NCBI RefSeq assembly: GCF_005887615.1
Contig: NZ_VANS01000001.1
Location: 1,677,097-1,741,096 of the forward strand
Reading direction: 5' to 3'
Length of the DNA: 64,000 nucleotides
DNA from: Sulfitobacter sabulilitoris
GTDB lineage: Bacteria > Pseudomonadota > Alphaproteobacteria > Rhodobacterales > Rhodobacteraceae
Under the pieces are notes generated by a model, which did not search any database, was not told the DNA's origin, and saw only the letters and a program-made list of their open reading frames with translations. Position numbers and translations under genes: made by a program. This document shows positions 24,097 to 34,023 of the stretch, one piece after another (within the stretch, counting starts at the first letter, position 1; every line of letters starts with the position of its first letter).

Positions 24097-25820
24097 CACG
24101 CGGCCAAATCGTCGGCCGTCAGCGCGTAAAGGTCCTGCGCCCCTGCTTGCGCATGGGCCAGCAGGCCGACATGTTCGGGCAAAAGCCGCTGGATGTAGAA
24201 TCGCGCCAGCTTTTCGCGGGCGCCGCCCTTGTCGGCCAGCGCGGCACGCAGGTGCAGATGCCCGCCCAGCACCCGCGCAAAGGCCCGCAGATAGGGAACG
24301 GCCCCGGCAAAGCGCGCATTGAGATCCTTCTGCTCGGCCAGCCAGTCGGTCGCCTCGCGCAGGCTTTCGGCGGCGTTCCAGACGGCTTCGGCCAGATCGG
24401 GCAGCGTGGCTTTGGCGGCCTCGGCGGTGGCTTCGACCTCGTCGAGCAGCCGGCCCGCGGCATCGCCCCCGTCCATCATCTTGCGTGCCACGAGGTCCAT
24501 CGCCTGTATGCCGTTGGTGCCCTCGTAGATCGCGGTCACGCGCACATCGCGGCTGAATTGCGCGGCGCCGGTTTCCTCGACGAATCCCATGCCGCCGTGC
24601 ACCTGCACGCCGGTGTGGGCAACCTCCATCCCCACATCGGTGCCAAAGGCCTTGGCGATGGGGGTCAGAAAGGCCGCGCGCGCCTTCCAGTCGGCGTCGC
24701 CGGTGGCATTGGTCATGTCGATCGCCACGGCACAAGACAGCGCGATGGCGCGGGCGGCAAAGATGTCCGCCTTCATCGTGGTCAGCATGCGGCGCACGTC
24801 CGCATGATCGACGATGGTGCCGGTGTGGCCGTCCTTGCCCTCCAGCGCGGTGCGGCCCTGCTTGCGGTCCATCGCGTAGGCCAGCGCGTGCTGATAGGCG
24901 CCTTCGGCAACGCCGATGCCCTGCCCGCCGACGCCCAGCCGCGCATTGTTCATCATCGTGAACATCGCCGCCATGCCGCCCTGTTCGGGCCCGACCAGCC
25001 AGCCGGTCGCGCCGTCGTATTGCATCACGCAGGTGGGCGAGCCGTGCAGGCCCATCTTGTGCTCGAGGCTGACCACCTTGACGCCGTTGAGCTTGCCGGC
25101 ATTGCCGGCGTCATCCGGCAGGTATTTGGGCACCAGGAACAACGAAATCCCCTTGGTGCCCGCGGGCGCACCGGGCAGCCGCGCCAGCACCAGATGACAG
25201 ACGTTGTCGGCCAGGTCATGATCGCCCCAACTGATGTAGATCTTCTGGCCGGAGACGGAATAGGTGCCGTCACCATTGTCCTCGGCCTTGGAGCTGAGCG
25301 CGCCCACGTCCGATCCGGCCTGCGGTTCGGTCAGGTTCATGGTGCCCGTCCACTCCCCCGAAATCAGCTTGGGAAGGTACAATTGCTTGATCGCGTCCGA
25401 AGCATGGTGCTCCAGCGCCTCGATCTGGCCCTGGCTCATCAGCGGGGCCAGTTGCAGCGACAGGCAGGCGCCGCTCATCATCTCGTTCACCGCGCTCGTC
25501 ACCGTCATCGGCAAGCCCATGCCGCCATATTCGGGATCCGCCGACATGCCGATCCAGCCGCCCTCGGCGATCGCCTTCCAGCCCTGGTCATACCCCGGCG
25601 AGGTGCGCACGACACCGTTTTCCAGCCGCGCGGGATGCAGGTCGCCGGGGCGTTGCAGCGGGGCCAGGACCTCGTCACACATCTTGCCCGCCTCGGTCAG
25701 GATGGCGCGGGTCACGTCGTCCGTGGCATCGGCAAAGCGGTCGGTGGCGCGGACCTGGTCCAGCCCCACGATGTGATCGAACATGAATGCATAATCGTCG
25801 ACGACGGCGTGATATGGCAT
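24096..25820 (-). CDS. Acyl-CoA dehydrogenase, DmdC-like family
   Basis: A 574-residue FAD-dependent dehydrogenase of the long form: acyl-CoA dehydrogenase N-terminal, middle (MNLTEPQAGSDVG) and C-terminal domains plus an extra C-terminal helical domain. Catalytic Glu lies in AIYEGTNGIQ near residue 435. This long subfamily contains 3-methylmercaptopropionyl-CoA dehydrogenase (DmdC) of DMSP demethylation in roseobacters and also fatty/phenylacyl-CoA enzymes; sequence alone does not separate them. Start ATG 25820 (MPYHAVVDDYAFM) follows AGGAGG. Electrons would pass by ETF to the ETF-QO encoded at 12.8-14.4 kb. Confidence 0.9.
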   Translation of the reverse strand: MPYHAVVDDYAFMFDHIVGLDQVRATDRFADATDDVTRAILTEAGKMCDEVLAPLQRPGDLHPARLENGVVRTSPGYDQGWKAIAEGGWIGMSADPEYGGMGLPMTVTSAVNEMMSGACLSLQLAPLMSQGQIEALEHHASDAIKQLYLPKLISGEWTGTMNLTEPQAGSDVGALSSKAEDNGDGTYSVSGQKIYISWGDHDLADNVCHLVLARLPGAPAGTKGISLFLVPKYLPDDAGNAGKLNGVKVVSLEHKMGLHGSPTCVMQYDGATGWLVGPEQGGMAAMFTMMNNARLGVGGQGIGVAEGAYQHALAYAMDRKQGRTALEGKDGHTGTIVDHADVRRMLTTMKADIFAARAIALSCAVAIDMTNATGDADWKARAAFLTPIAKAFGTDVGMEVAHTGVQVHGGMGFVEETGAAQFSRDVRVTAIYEGTNGIQAMDLVARKMMDGGDAAGRLLDEVEATAEAAKATLPDLAEAVWNAAESLREATDWLAEQKDLNARFAGAVPYLRAFARVLGGHLHLRAALADKGGAREKLARFYIQRLLPEHVGLLAHAQAGAQDLYALTADDLAA

Positions 25821-25951
25821 GGGAATTCCTCCTGGCGCGGGCCGCGCGCTTGGCAAGGCGCGCGTCACACTGTAATGGGCTGTCTTTGCACCGGAACATG
25901 AGCCGCGGATCGCGCCGCGGCAACCAAAACGCCGCGTCACGAGGACCGAGC

Positions 25952-26896
25952 ATGCCCCAGAAGACCACCCGGACGCTCCGCCCCGACGCCGCCGGCATCG
26001 CCGCGGCGGCCGATATCCTGCGCGCGGGCGGGCTCGCCGCCTTTCCGACGGAAACCGTCTATGGTCTCGGCGCGGATGCCCGCAACGGGGCCGCGGTGGC
26101 GGCCATCTACGAGGCCAAGGGGCGGCCCAGTTTCAATCCGCTGATCGTGCATGTGGCCAGTGCCGTCATCGCCCGCCGTTACGGTCTGTGGTCCGATCTG
26201 GCGGAACGGCTGGCGGCCCCTTTCTGGCCCGGTCCCCTGACGCTCGTCCTGCCGCTGCGCGATGGTCACGGCTTGTCCTCGTTGGTGACGGCGGGCCTCG
26301 GGACAGTGGCGATCCGGGTGCCGGAACACCCGGTGGCACAGGCGCTGCTGGCGGCGTTCGACGGGCCGGTCGCGGCCCCCTCGGCCAATCCGTCGGGCCG
26401 GATCAGCCCGACCACGGCGGCGCATGTCCTGGACGGTCTGTCGGGCCGGATCGACGCCGTGATCGATGGTGGCCCCTGCCCGGTCGGACTGGAAAGCACG
26501 ATTGTCGGGCTTGGCGGTGACGCGCCGACCCTGTTGCGGGCGGGCGGCCTGCCATCCGAGGCGATCGAGGCGGCGCTGGGTCACGCGCTGACGCAGCCGC
26601 GCGAGGGCGCGATCACGGCGCCAGGGCAACTGGGATCGCATTATGCCCCTGCCGCCCATGTGCGCCTTGGGGCGACCGCCGCCGGCGAGGGCGAACTGCT
26701 GCTGGGGTTCGGACCGATGGACTGCGATCTGAACCTGTCACCCGCCGGCGACCTGACAGAGGCGGCCGCGAACCTCTTCGATCATCTTCACCGTCTGGAT
26801 GCGAGGGGCCGCCCCATCGCCGTGGCGGCCATACCCGATCACGGATTGGGCCGCGCCATCAACGACCGCCTGCGCCGCGCCGCCGCGCCCCGCTAG
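25952..26896 (+). CDS. L-threonylcarbamoyladenylate synthase (Sua5 type)
   Basis: Makes threonylcarbamoyl-AMP from threonine, bicarbonate and ATP for the t6A37 modification of tRNAs reading ANN codons. 314 residues: YrdC domain (FPTETVYGLGADA, YEAKGRPSFNPLIVHV, PSANPSGRISPTTA, VGLESTIVGL) followed by a Sua5 C-terminal domain after APGQLGSHYAPAA. Length and tail fit Sua5 rather than the short TsaC. Start ATG 25952 after GAGGA; the longer upstream frame is a shadow. Confidence 0.94.
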   Translation: MPQKTTRTLRPDAAGIAAAADILRAGGLAAFPTETVYGLGADARNGAAVAAIYEAKGRPSFNPLIVHVASAVIARRYGLWSDLAERLAAPFWPGPLTLVLPLRDGHGLSSLVTAGLGTVAIRVPEHPVAQALLAAFDGPVAAPSANPSGRISPTTAAHVLDGLSGRIDAVIDGGPCPVGLESTIVGLGGDAPTLLRAGGLPSEAIEAALGHALTQPREGAITAPGQLGSHYAPAAHVRLGATAAGEGELLLGFGPMDCDLNLSPAGDLTEAAANLFDHLHRLDARGRPIAVAAIPDHGLGRAINDRLRRAAAPR

Positions 26897-26903
26897 CGCG
26901 GGA

Positions 26904-27458
26904 TCACGCGCGCCCGGCCGCCGACGACAGGCTCAGCGGATCTACCCCGATGCTCTCCAGCGCCGCCGACCATTGCGCCGAGGGTTTGGTGGCGAACACC
27001 AGCTCTGTGCTTGCCTCGGCGGTCAGCCATCCGTTCGCCGCGATCTCCGCCTCGATCTGTCCGGGGGCCCAGCTGGCATAGCCCAGCATCATCAGGATCT
27101 TGTCGGGGCCGCGTCCGCTGGCGATATCCTCAAGGATGTCCAGGGTGGCGGTCATGCCGAATCCTCCCGGCACCTTCAGCGTGTGCAGGCTGGATTGGTA
27201 ATCGGGCGAATGGAGCACGAAACCGCGCCCCGTCTCGACCGGGCCGCCATAGAAAACCGGCACCACCGGGACCGCACGGTCGACGTCGATATCGAGCTGG
27301 TCGAGGATATCGCTCATGCGGACGTCCGGATTGGGCTTGTTCAGGATCAACCCCATCGCGCCCTGATCGGAATGCACGCAGATCAGCACGACCGACCGCT
27401 CAAAGCGCGAATCCCCCATGCCCGGCATGGCCACCAGTAGTTTGCCCGTCAGGTCCAA
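26904..27458 (-). CDS. YqgE/AlgH family (UPF0301) protein
   Basis: 184 residues: [72 protein letters not shown]. All are standard blocks of the YqgE/AlgH family. The start is probably TTG 27458, with AAGGGA seven nt upstream and DLTGKLL directly after, as in relatives; no ATG lies nearby. Cytoplasmic, function unresolved (named after a Pseudomonas alginate regulator). Confidence 0.9.
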   Translation of the reverse strand: MDLTGKLLVAMPGMGDSRFERSVVLICVHSDQGAMGLILNKPNPDVRMSDILDQLDIDVDRAVPVVPVFYGGPVETGRGFVLHSPDYQSSLHTLKVPGGFGMTATLDILEDIASGRGPDKILMMLGYASWAPGQIEAEIAANGWLTAEASTELVFATKPSAQWSAALESIGVDPLSLSSAAGRA

Positions 27459-27643
27459 ATTACGATCCCTTGTGCCAAAGCGAGGATGCGCCGATGCGCC
27501 CTGGTGAATAGAATGGCCGCAAGGAATGCATCGCGCAAGGCCGCTCGCAACATCCGACAGACCGTCGCGTCCGGTGCGGGCGGAAACATCGCTGACCAAG
27601 ACGTGACTTGGCTTTCGCGCGTCCATCGCCCATGTAAAATCAT

Positions 27644-28471
27644 ATGAGACATGCATGCCTGATCGCCGCCGCCCTGATCGCTGCCGCCCCGATGACCCTC
27701 GGGGCGGCGGGACCATCTGGCACGGGCCCCTCCGCGACAGCGCCTGTTACAGCGCAGGTGCTGCCGGGGTGGGTGCAGGCAGATGGCAGCCGCGTCGCCG
27801 CGCTCGAGTTGTCGTTGGCGCCGGGGTGGAAGACCTACTGGCGTGCGCCCGGCGATGCGGGCATTCCGCCGGAATTCAACTGGTCGGAGTCAAAGAACCT
27901 GGGCGGGGTCACGATCCATTGGCCGACGCCTCAAGTGTTCGACACAAGCGGGATGCGCACCCTTGGCTATACCGACCGCCTGGTGATTCCGCTGGCGATT
28001 GCGCCGCAACGCGCCGGTCAGCCGGTGCATCTGAACGCCGAGATGAACCTTGGCATCTGCAGCGACATCTGCATGCCCTATGCGCTCAGCTTTGATGCGG
28101 TGCTGCAGGGCACCGACACCCGCCCCACGCCCGCCATCGCCGCGGCCCTTGCGCAACAACCCTTCACCTCGGACGAAGGTCGCGTGAGCGCGGCCACTTG
28201 CAGGGTCGAGCCGACGGCCGACGGCCTTTGGATCGAGGCGCGGATCACAATGCCCAGCGCGGGCGGCGCAGAGGTTGTCGTGATCGAACCCGGACAGCCC
28301 GACATCTGGGTGAGCGAGGCCGAAAGCCAAAGGCAGGGCCAGGACGTCGTCGCGGTGGCCGAAATGATGCAGGTCAACGGCCAGATGATCGCGCTGGATC
28401 GCTCGGCGATCCGGCTGACGGTACTGGGCACGTCCCATGCGGTCGATATTCAGGGCTGCACGCCGGACTGA
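27644..28471 (+). CDS. Exported protein with DsbD-like N-terminal domain
   Basis: A 275-residue secreted protein: signal peptide at residues 1-21 (ending TLGAAG), then an immunoglobulin-like domain of the DsbD alpha type ([33 protein letters not shown] with a Cys-x-x-x-Cys pair, and RLVIPLAI). In DsbD this domain passes reducing power to periplasmic thiol proteins; this protein has no transmembrane beta domain, so it would be a stand-alone partner. The gene is divergent from yqgE across 185 nt. Confidence 0.85.
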   Translation: MRHACLIAAALIAAAPMTLGAAGPSGTGPSATAPVTAQVLPGWVQADGSRVAALELSLAPGWKTYWRAPGDAGIPPEFNWSESKNLGGVTIHWPTPQVFDTSGMRTLGYTDRLVIPLAIAPQRAGQPVHLNAEMNLGICSDICMPYALSFDAVLQGTDTRPTPAIAAALAQQPFTSDEGRVSAATCRVEPTADGLWIEARITMPSAGGAEVVVIEPGQPDIWVSEAESQRQGQDVVAVAEMMQVNGQMIALDRSAIRLTVLGTSHAVDIQGCTPD

Positions 28472-28512
28472 ACCTTGCTGCGGATCGTCCGTCCGTCCTC
28501 AGGCGCCCACCG

Positions 28513-31500
28513 TCAGGCGCGGGCGGTGCGGCGCCTGCGCGCGATCAGCACCCCGATGGCACCGACAAGGTAGCCAGCGGCAACGATCCCGGTCACACCC
28601 GCCACGAACAGCACGAGAGCCGCCTGCACGGCAGGCCATTCGGCAATTGTCGGAACCAGCCGCAGCACGGGACCGGGAAGCGCGCCCTGCCAGATGGCCC
28701 AGCCCAGAGTGACGCCGACCCAGCCCAACACGAGCCCCCAAAGCCCGCGCGCCGCCCAGCGCACGCCGGGCACGGGTGCGTGCAGGGCACGCCGCATCGC
28801 CGCGAACTGCCGGGCCAGATCATGCTGCATCGCGATCAGCGCGGGCACGATCAGCAGCACCAGCACCATGCCGAAGCCCAGGCCATACACCAGCGTGATC
28901 ACCGTGGGTTTCAGAAACTGCGCCTGCTGCGATTGTTCGTAAAGCAATGGCGCCATGCCAAGAACCGTCGTCATCGTGGTCAGCATCACCGGCCTGAGCC
29001 GTGACGCCGCCCCGTCGATGATCGACGGGATCAGACCCCGGTCACGGGCATATTCGTCGATCGTCGTGATCAGAACGATGGAATCGTTGATGATGATCCC
29101 CGTCATCCCCAGCAAGCCCACCACCGTGAACATGCTCAGCGGCACATCCCAAAGGGCGTGGCCATAAATCGTGCCCACCAAGCCGAAGGGGATGATCGCC
29201 ATCACCACCAGCGGACGGGTCCAGCTGCCGAATATCCACGCCAGCACGGCGAAAATGCCGGTCAGCACCAGGATCAGACCGGTCAGCGCATCGCTGAGAA
29301 AGCTGTCCTCCTGCTCGCTCAGCCCCGCCAGCCGCCACTCCACCTGACGCTCCGCCGCGATCCGGGGCAGAATGTCGCGCTCCAGCGCCTGCTGGATGGC
29401 GGTCGCGCGCGCCGGATCGTCCTCGGATATGTCGCCGGTGACCGACACCACGCGGACACCGTTTTCACGCCGCACGGTGCCAAAGCCCAGCCGCCGCTCC
29501 GCGCTGACGATATCGGCCAGCGGGACGTAGCTGCCCTGCGCGGTGCGCAACTGCGTGCGATCCAGGAAATCGGCCGTCAGCTCGCCCTCGGGAAGCTCGA
29601 CGCGAATCGTGGCGCTGCGCGGTCCGTCGGGGTACGTCGCCGCCTCGATCCCGCCCAGCCGGTCGCGCAACACGCGGCCCAGCGTGTCGATCGTGAACCC
29701 CAGCGCCTGCCCCTGCGGCGTCAGATCCAGGATCAGCTCCTGCTTGTCATAGGCAAGGTTGTCCTGCACCGCGCTGACTTCGGGATAGTGCAGCAGGGCG
29801 GTCTGCAAATCCTGACTGGCCGCTTTCAGCACATCCGTCCCGGCCCCGAAAAACTGCACGTCGAGCGCGTCGCCGCCCGGACCCGACCGCCAGCCGCGAA
29901 ACGATACGGTTTCCACCATCGGATGGTTGATCACCGCATCCTGCAAATCCGCCACGAAGGCAAAGCTGGAATAGGGACGCAGGTCGGCGTCGATCAGTTC
30001 GATGGAAATGCCGCCCAGCAGATCTTCGTCCTTGGTATCGGCGCCGGCAAGGCCATACCCTGCGTTGCCGCCTATTTCCGCGATGACGTAGTCGATGGGA
30101 TTGCGGCCATGACGCTCGGCGTAGTCGGCGCCCAGCGCCTGCGTGGCGCGTTGCAACTCGCGCATCATCGCCAGCGTGTCGGCGCGCGTGGCCCCTTCGA
30201 CCATCGCGAAATTGCCGGTGACCGACCCGCGTTCGGGCGCGTTGAAGAACCGCCATTGCACGTCGCCGCGGACGAACAGCGCGATCTGGCTGGCCAGCAC
30301 CGCGACCGCGCCCGCCAGCACCACGTACCGTGCCGCGATCACGCCGGCCATGAAGGGCCGGAACAGCCGTTCGCGCATCCACATGAACCCGCGGTTGACC
30401 TGACGGCTGGGCCAATCGTACCAGCGCGCCTTGGCCGTGGAGGCCAGCGCATGCGCCATGTGGTGAGGCAGGATCAGGAAACATTCGACCAGCGACGCCG
30501 TCAGCACCACGATCACGGTAAAGGGAATATCGCGGATCAGGTCGCCAAAGCGTCCGCCGACCACGACCAGCCCGAAAAACGCGATCACGGTCGTCAGCGT
30601 CGCAGCAAAGACCGGCATCGCCATGCGCCGGGCGGCGGTTTCGGCGGCCACCACGGGCGTTTCGCCGTAATGGCGGGCACGGTGATCGGCGTGTTCGCCC
30701 ACCACGATGGCGTCATCGACGACGATCCCCAGCGTGATGATCAGCCCGAACAGCGACACCATGTTGATCGTCAGCCCGCCCAGATACATCAGCGCGATCG
30801 CCGCCATCATCGCGACCGGGATGCCCGCCGCCACCCAAAAGGCCGTGCGCGCATTCAGAAACAAAAACAACAGCCCCACCACCAGCGCCAGCCCCATGAG
30901 CCCGTTGTCGATCAGGATATCGAGGCGCCCGCTGATCGCCTCGGCGCGGGTGCGGATCAGCTCGACACTTACATCGGGCGGCAGGGTCGCCTGCAGGCTG
31001 GCGGCGACATGCTCGACCGTCTCTTGCACGCCGATCGCGTCGCCCTTGTCAGACCGGTCCACCCGCACGGAAATCGCCGGGTTGTCGCCCACGAAATAGC
31101 TGCGTTCGCGGTCGACGCCCTGCGCGCGGACCGTCGCCACATCGCCGACCAGCAGCTTGGATCCATCGGGGTTGGAGCGCAGCACGATGCCCGCGATCTC
31201 GCGCGCGCTGCGCTTTTCCGAACCGGTGCGCACGCGGGTGTTGGAGCCGGTCACATCGCCCGCGGGGGCGGCATCGACCTCTGCCGCGATGGCGCGCGCG
31301 ATGTCCGCCATCGCAATGTCATGGGCGATCAGCTTGGCGGAGGGGACTTCGACCAGCGTCTGCGGATCCGCGACGCCCTGGATCGTGCTGCGCGTGACCC
31401 CGTCGGCGAACAGGCGCGTCACGAATTCATCTGCAAAGAGCCCAAGCTGCTCGGGGCCGATCGGTCCGGTGATCACGACATCGGTCACCCGGTCGCGCCA

Positions 31501-31920
31501 GACCCCGCGCCGCACCAGCGGGTCTTCGGCGTCCTCCGGCAGGCCGGTGATCGCGTCCACGGCGGTCTGTACATCGTCGGTGGCGCGGCTCATGTCCCAG
31601 TCGGGCTCGAATTCCAGCGTGATGACGCCGCGGCCTTCGCGCGACGTGCTGGCCGAACTTTCGACGCCTTCCACCGAGAGCAGCGCGGGCTCGAGCACCT
31701 GCACGATCGCGGCATCGACGTCCTCCGCGCCCGCGCCCTCCCAGACGGCGGTGACGCTGACGTTTTCGAGGATCACATCGGGAAAGAATTGCGCCCGCAT
31801 GTTCGGCGCGGCGGCAAAGCCCGCGACCAGCAAGATCACCAGCAGCAGGTTCGCGGCGGTCGGATGCCTGGTGAAATACGACAGCACCCCCCCTGCGGCG
31901 CGGGGAATATCGCGGGCCAT
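28513..31920 (-). CDS. RND-family efflux permease (AcrB/HAE-like)
   Basis: A 1135-residue inner-membrane proton antiporter with about twelve membrane segments and two large periplasmic loops. Visible: VILENVSVTAVWEGAGAEDVD, first-half TM4 segment with acidic VDDAIVVGEHAD, VLTASLVECFLILPHHMA, and the second-half IFGSWTRPLVVMAIIPFGLVG and GIIINDSIVLI. Start ATG 31920 follows GGGAGG four nt after the adaptor stop. The wide HAE group exports drugs, detergents and signals; the substrate is unknown. No outer-membrane TolC-type gene is adjacent. Confidence 0.94.
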   Translation of the reverse strand: MARDIPRAAGGVLSYFTRHPTAANLLLVILLVAGFAAAPNMRAQFFPDVILENVSVTAVWEGAGAEDVDAAIVQVLEPALLSVEGVESSASTSREGRGVITLEFEPDWDMSRATDDVQTAVDAITGLPEDAEDPLVRRGVWRDRVTDVVITGPIGPEQLGLFADEFVTRLFADGVTRSTIQGVADPQTLVEVPSAKLIAHDIAMADIARAIAAEVDAAPAGDVTGSNTRVRTGSEKRSAREIAGIVLRSNPDGSKLLVGDVATVRAQGVDRERSYFVGDNPAISVRVDRSDKGDAIGVQETVEHVAASLQATLPPDVSVELIRTRAEAISGRLDILIDNGLMGLALVVGLLFLFLNARTAFWVAAGIPVAMMAAIALMYLGGLTINMVSLFGLIITLGIVVDDAIVVGEHADHRARHYGETPVVAAETAARRMAMPVFAATLTTVIAFFGLVVVGGRFGDLIRDIPFTVIVVLTASLVECFLILPHHMAHALASTAKARWYDWPSRQVNRGFMWMRERLFRPFMAGVIAARYVVLAGAVAVLASQIALFVRGDVQWRFFNAPERGSVTGNFAMVEGATRADTLAMMRELQRATQALGADYAERHGRNPIDYVIAEIGGNAGYGLAGADTKDEDLLGGISIELIDADLRPYSSFAFVADLQDAVINHPMVETVSFRGWRSGPGGDALDVQFFGAGTDVLKAASQDLQTALLHYPEVSAVQDNLAYDKQELILDLTPQGQALGFTIDTLGRVLRDRLGGIEAATYPDGPRSATIRVELPEGELTADFLDRTQLRTAQGSYVPLADIVSAERRLGFGTVRRENGVRVVSVTGDISEDDPARATAIQQALERDILPRIAAERQVEWRLAGLSEQEDSFLSDALTGLILVLTGIFAVLAWIFGSWTRPLVVMAIIPFGLVGTIYGHALWDVPLSMFTVVGLLGMTGIIINDSIVLITTIDEYARDRGLIPSIIDGAASRLRPVMLTTMTTVLGMAPLLYEQSQQAQFLKPTVITLVYGLGFGMVLVLLIVPALIAMQHDLARQFAAMRRALHAPVPGVRWAARGLWGLVLGWVGVTLGWAIWQGALPGPVLRLVPTIAEWPAVQAALVLFVAGVTGIVAAGYLVGAIGVLIARRRRTARA

Positions 31921-31924
31921 CGGT

Positions 31925-33385
31925 CTAGCCTCCCATGCGCGCTTCGATCCGCTCGACCATGCGGGCCGGAACTTCGCGTTGCGCCAGTTGTGCCAGGACA
32001 CGCGCCTTGGCCTCCTGCGGCATGCGCGTGTTGCCTTCGACGAACGCCACCAGCCGGGCGCGGCGTTCCGCGCTCAACTCCAGCATCGCGGGCGCGGCGG
32101 CGGCGGCCGGCGCGGTATCGCTGCGCAACGGTCTGACCGTGATCCCCGGGCCCAGCAGCGGTGTGCGCGCCACCACGACGTCGCGCCCGGCAAGGCCATC
32201 ACCCCGCACCAGAACATCGTCACCCTGCCGCCGCATCACCGTCACCGGCAGCGCCTCCAGACGGTTGTCATCACCGAGCACCAGCACCTCGTCGCCCGAA
32301 CCAAGTGCGGCGGCGGGCAGGCGCACCACGGCATCGAGCGGGGGTTCGGTGACGCGCACCGTGACGAAATCGCCGGGCTTGAACCCCGGCGCGGCACCAA
32401 GCCTCGCAAAGACCAGCCTCCCGGTCTGCCCGTCGCCCGCCCCGGCGCTGACGCGGCTGATGCGGCCGGTCGCGGTCAGGTCCACCCCGGTCACGTCCAG
32501 CGTGACCGTCACATCGGCGCGGGTGACAGCGCCGGAGGGGTCGAGAAGCCGGACATATTGCGCGGTCGAGACGCGAAACGACACCTCGAGGTCGTCGGGA
32601 TCGACCAGGTCGGCGACGCGCTCGTTGCTGCCCACCAGCCGCCCCTCGACGACGGTTGGGTCGGACAGAGTTCCGTCGAACGGCGCGCGCAACACGGTGT
32701 CGGCCAGACGTCTTTGCGCTTCGGCGCGTGCGATCCCGGCGCGCGCCAGACGCGTTGCGGCCTGATCGACGCGCGCCTCGGCCTGGGTCAGCGCCTGCCG
32801 TCGCGCCAATACTGCCTGTCGTGCGGCGGATGCGGCAAGCTCTGCCACCTCGACCGCTGCGGCCGTGCCGACACCGCGTTCCGCCAGATCGACCTGCCGC
32901 TGGTAGGCGCGTTCACGCAGGGTGGCCTGATCCTCGGCGGCGGCCACTTCGTCGCGCGCCAGCACCAGGGCGCGCGCGGCATCGCGCTGCTCGGCCTGCG
33001 CATCGGCAAGGTCGCTTTCGATCCGCTGCACGACCAGTTCCGCATCCGCCGGATCGATCCGCAGCAGCACATCGCCCTTGTTCACCGTGCCGCCGTCCTC
33101 GAAGCCGGGGGCCAGTTCGATCACCCGCCCGCCCACGGGCGCGCGCACCTCCATCGTGCGGCGCGATTGCACCTCGCCAAAGGTTTCGAGCACGGGCGTC
33201 CGGGTGCCTTCTTGGGCAGTCAGGACCTTCACGGCAAAGACCCGTTCCCGCGCCGGGGGCGCGGCGGTGTCGCGGCTCATGCGGTCCTGCACCGCGCTGC
33301 CGATAATCTGGGCGGCATAGATCAGCAGGCCCAGCGACACCGCCGCCAGAAACAGGCCAATCATGCTTTGCCGTAAAAATCGCAT
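31925..33385 (-). CDS. RND efflux periplasmic adaptor (membrane fusion protein)
   Basis: Links the pump to an outer-membrane channel. 486 residues: N-terminal membrane anchor (about 8-28), barrel-sandwich lipoyl halves (VRAPVGGRVIELAPG at about 80 and VLRAPFDGTLSDPTVVEGRLVG at about 230) flanking a long alpha-hairpin of Ala/Arg/Glu repeats (120-220), then a beta-barrel and membrane-proximal domain. The last 60 residues add a charged helical tail with ERRARLVAFVEGNTRMP. First gene of the operon, promoter presumably in 33386-33477. Confidence 0.93.
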   Translation of the reverse strand: MRFLRQSMIGLFLAAVSLGLLIYAAQIIGSAVQDRMSRDTAAPPARERVFAVKVLTAQEGTRTPVLETFGEVQSRRTMEVRAPVGGRVIELAPGFEDGGTVNKGDVLLRIDPADAELVVQRIESDLADAQAEQRDAARALVLARDEVAAAEDQATLRERAYQRQVDLAERGVGTAAAVEVAELAASAARQAVLARRQALTQAEARVDQAATRLARAGIARAEAQRRLADTVLRAPFDGTLSDPTVVEGRLVGSNERVADLVDPDDLEVSFRVSTAQYVRLLDPSGAVTRADVTVTLDVTGVDLTATGRISRVSAGAGDGQTGRLVFARLGAAPGFKPGDFVTVRVTEPPLDAVVRLPAAALGSGDEVLVLGDDNRLEALPVTVMRRQGDDVLVRGDGLAGRDVVVARTPLLGPGITVRPLRSDTAPAAAAAPAMLELSAERRARLVAFVEGNTRMPQEAKARVLAQLAQREVPARMVERIEARMGG

Positions 33386-33477
33386 TCGCGTCCTTTGCCC
33401 GCTGGTCCCGGCATATTAGTGTTATCTAAGCCGGGCGGGGAAAAATACTATGTCTTGGGGGCAAACGCCGCAGGCCG

Positions 33478-34020
33478 CTATTTGCGTCGCTGATGTTCGT
33501 CCAGCCGGGGCATGATTTCCACGAAGTTGCAGGGGCGATGGCGATAATCGAGCTGTTTGCCGAGAATTTCGTCCCATGCGTCCTTGCAGGCACCGGGGCT
33601 GCCGGGCAGCGCGAAAAGATACGTCCCCTGCGCCACGCCCCCCGTGGCGCGGCTCTGCACGGCGCTGGTGCCGATCTTTTGCATCGACACGATGGTGAAC
33701 ACCGTGCCGAAGGCGTCGATCTCTTTTTCATAGACGTCGCGGTGCGCCTCGACGCTGACATCGCGACCGGTAAGCCCGGTGCCGCCGGTGCTGATCACCA
33801 CGTCGATGTTGGGATCGGCGCACCATGCGCGCAACTGGTCCGCGATCGCGGCGCGGTCGTCGCGCAGGATCTTGCGGGCGGCAAGGCTGTGGCCCGCGCC
33901 CTCGATCCGTGCGACCAGCACGTCGCCGGACTTGTCCTCCTGCGGACCGCGTGTGTCGCTGACGGTCAGCACGGCGATGCGCACGGGAATGAAATCAATG
34001 CTCTCGTCGATGCGGCTCAT
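33478..34020 (-). CDS. moaB: Molybdenum cofactor biosynthesis protein MoaB
   Basis: MogA/MoaB-type molybdopterin adenylyltransferase acting before MoeA. 180 residues, one MoaB domain: IAVLTVSDTRGPQEDKSGD, VVISTGGTGLTGRDVS, and FALPGSPGACKDAWDEIL. Separate from the moeA-mobBA and moaDE loci in the same window. The upstream LysE gene ends 3 nt before its start, so the UDG, LysE exporter and moaB genes appear to be one transcription unit. Confidence 0.95.
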   Translation of the reverse strand: MSRIDESIDFIPVRIAVLTVSDTRGPQEDKSGDVLVARIEGAGHSLAARKILRDDRAAIADQLRAWCADPNIDVVISTGGTGLTGRDVSVEAHRDVYEKEIDAFGTVFTIVSMQKIGTSAVQSRATGGVAQGTYLFALPGSPGACKDAWDEILGKQLDYRHRPCNFVEIMPRLDEHQRRK

Positions 34021-34023
34021 GGT

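Noticed and set aside
29158..32136. A 992-codon plus-strand frame across the RND genes
   Set aside because: It is a high-GC shadow on the opposite strand of an RND permease with clear motifs. The translation has no known domain.
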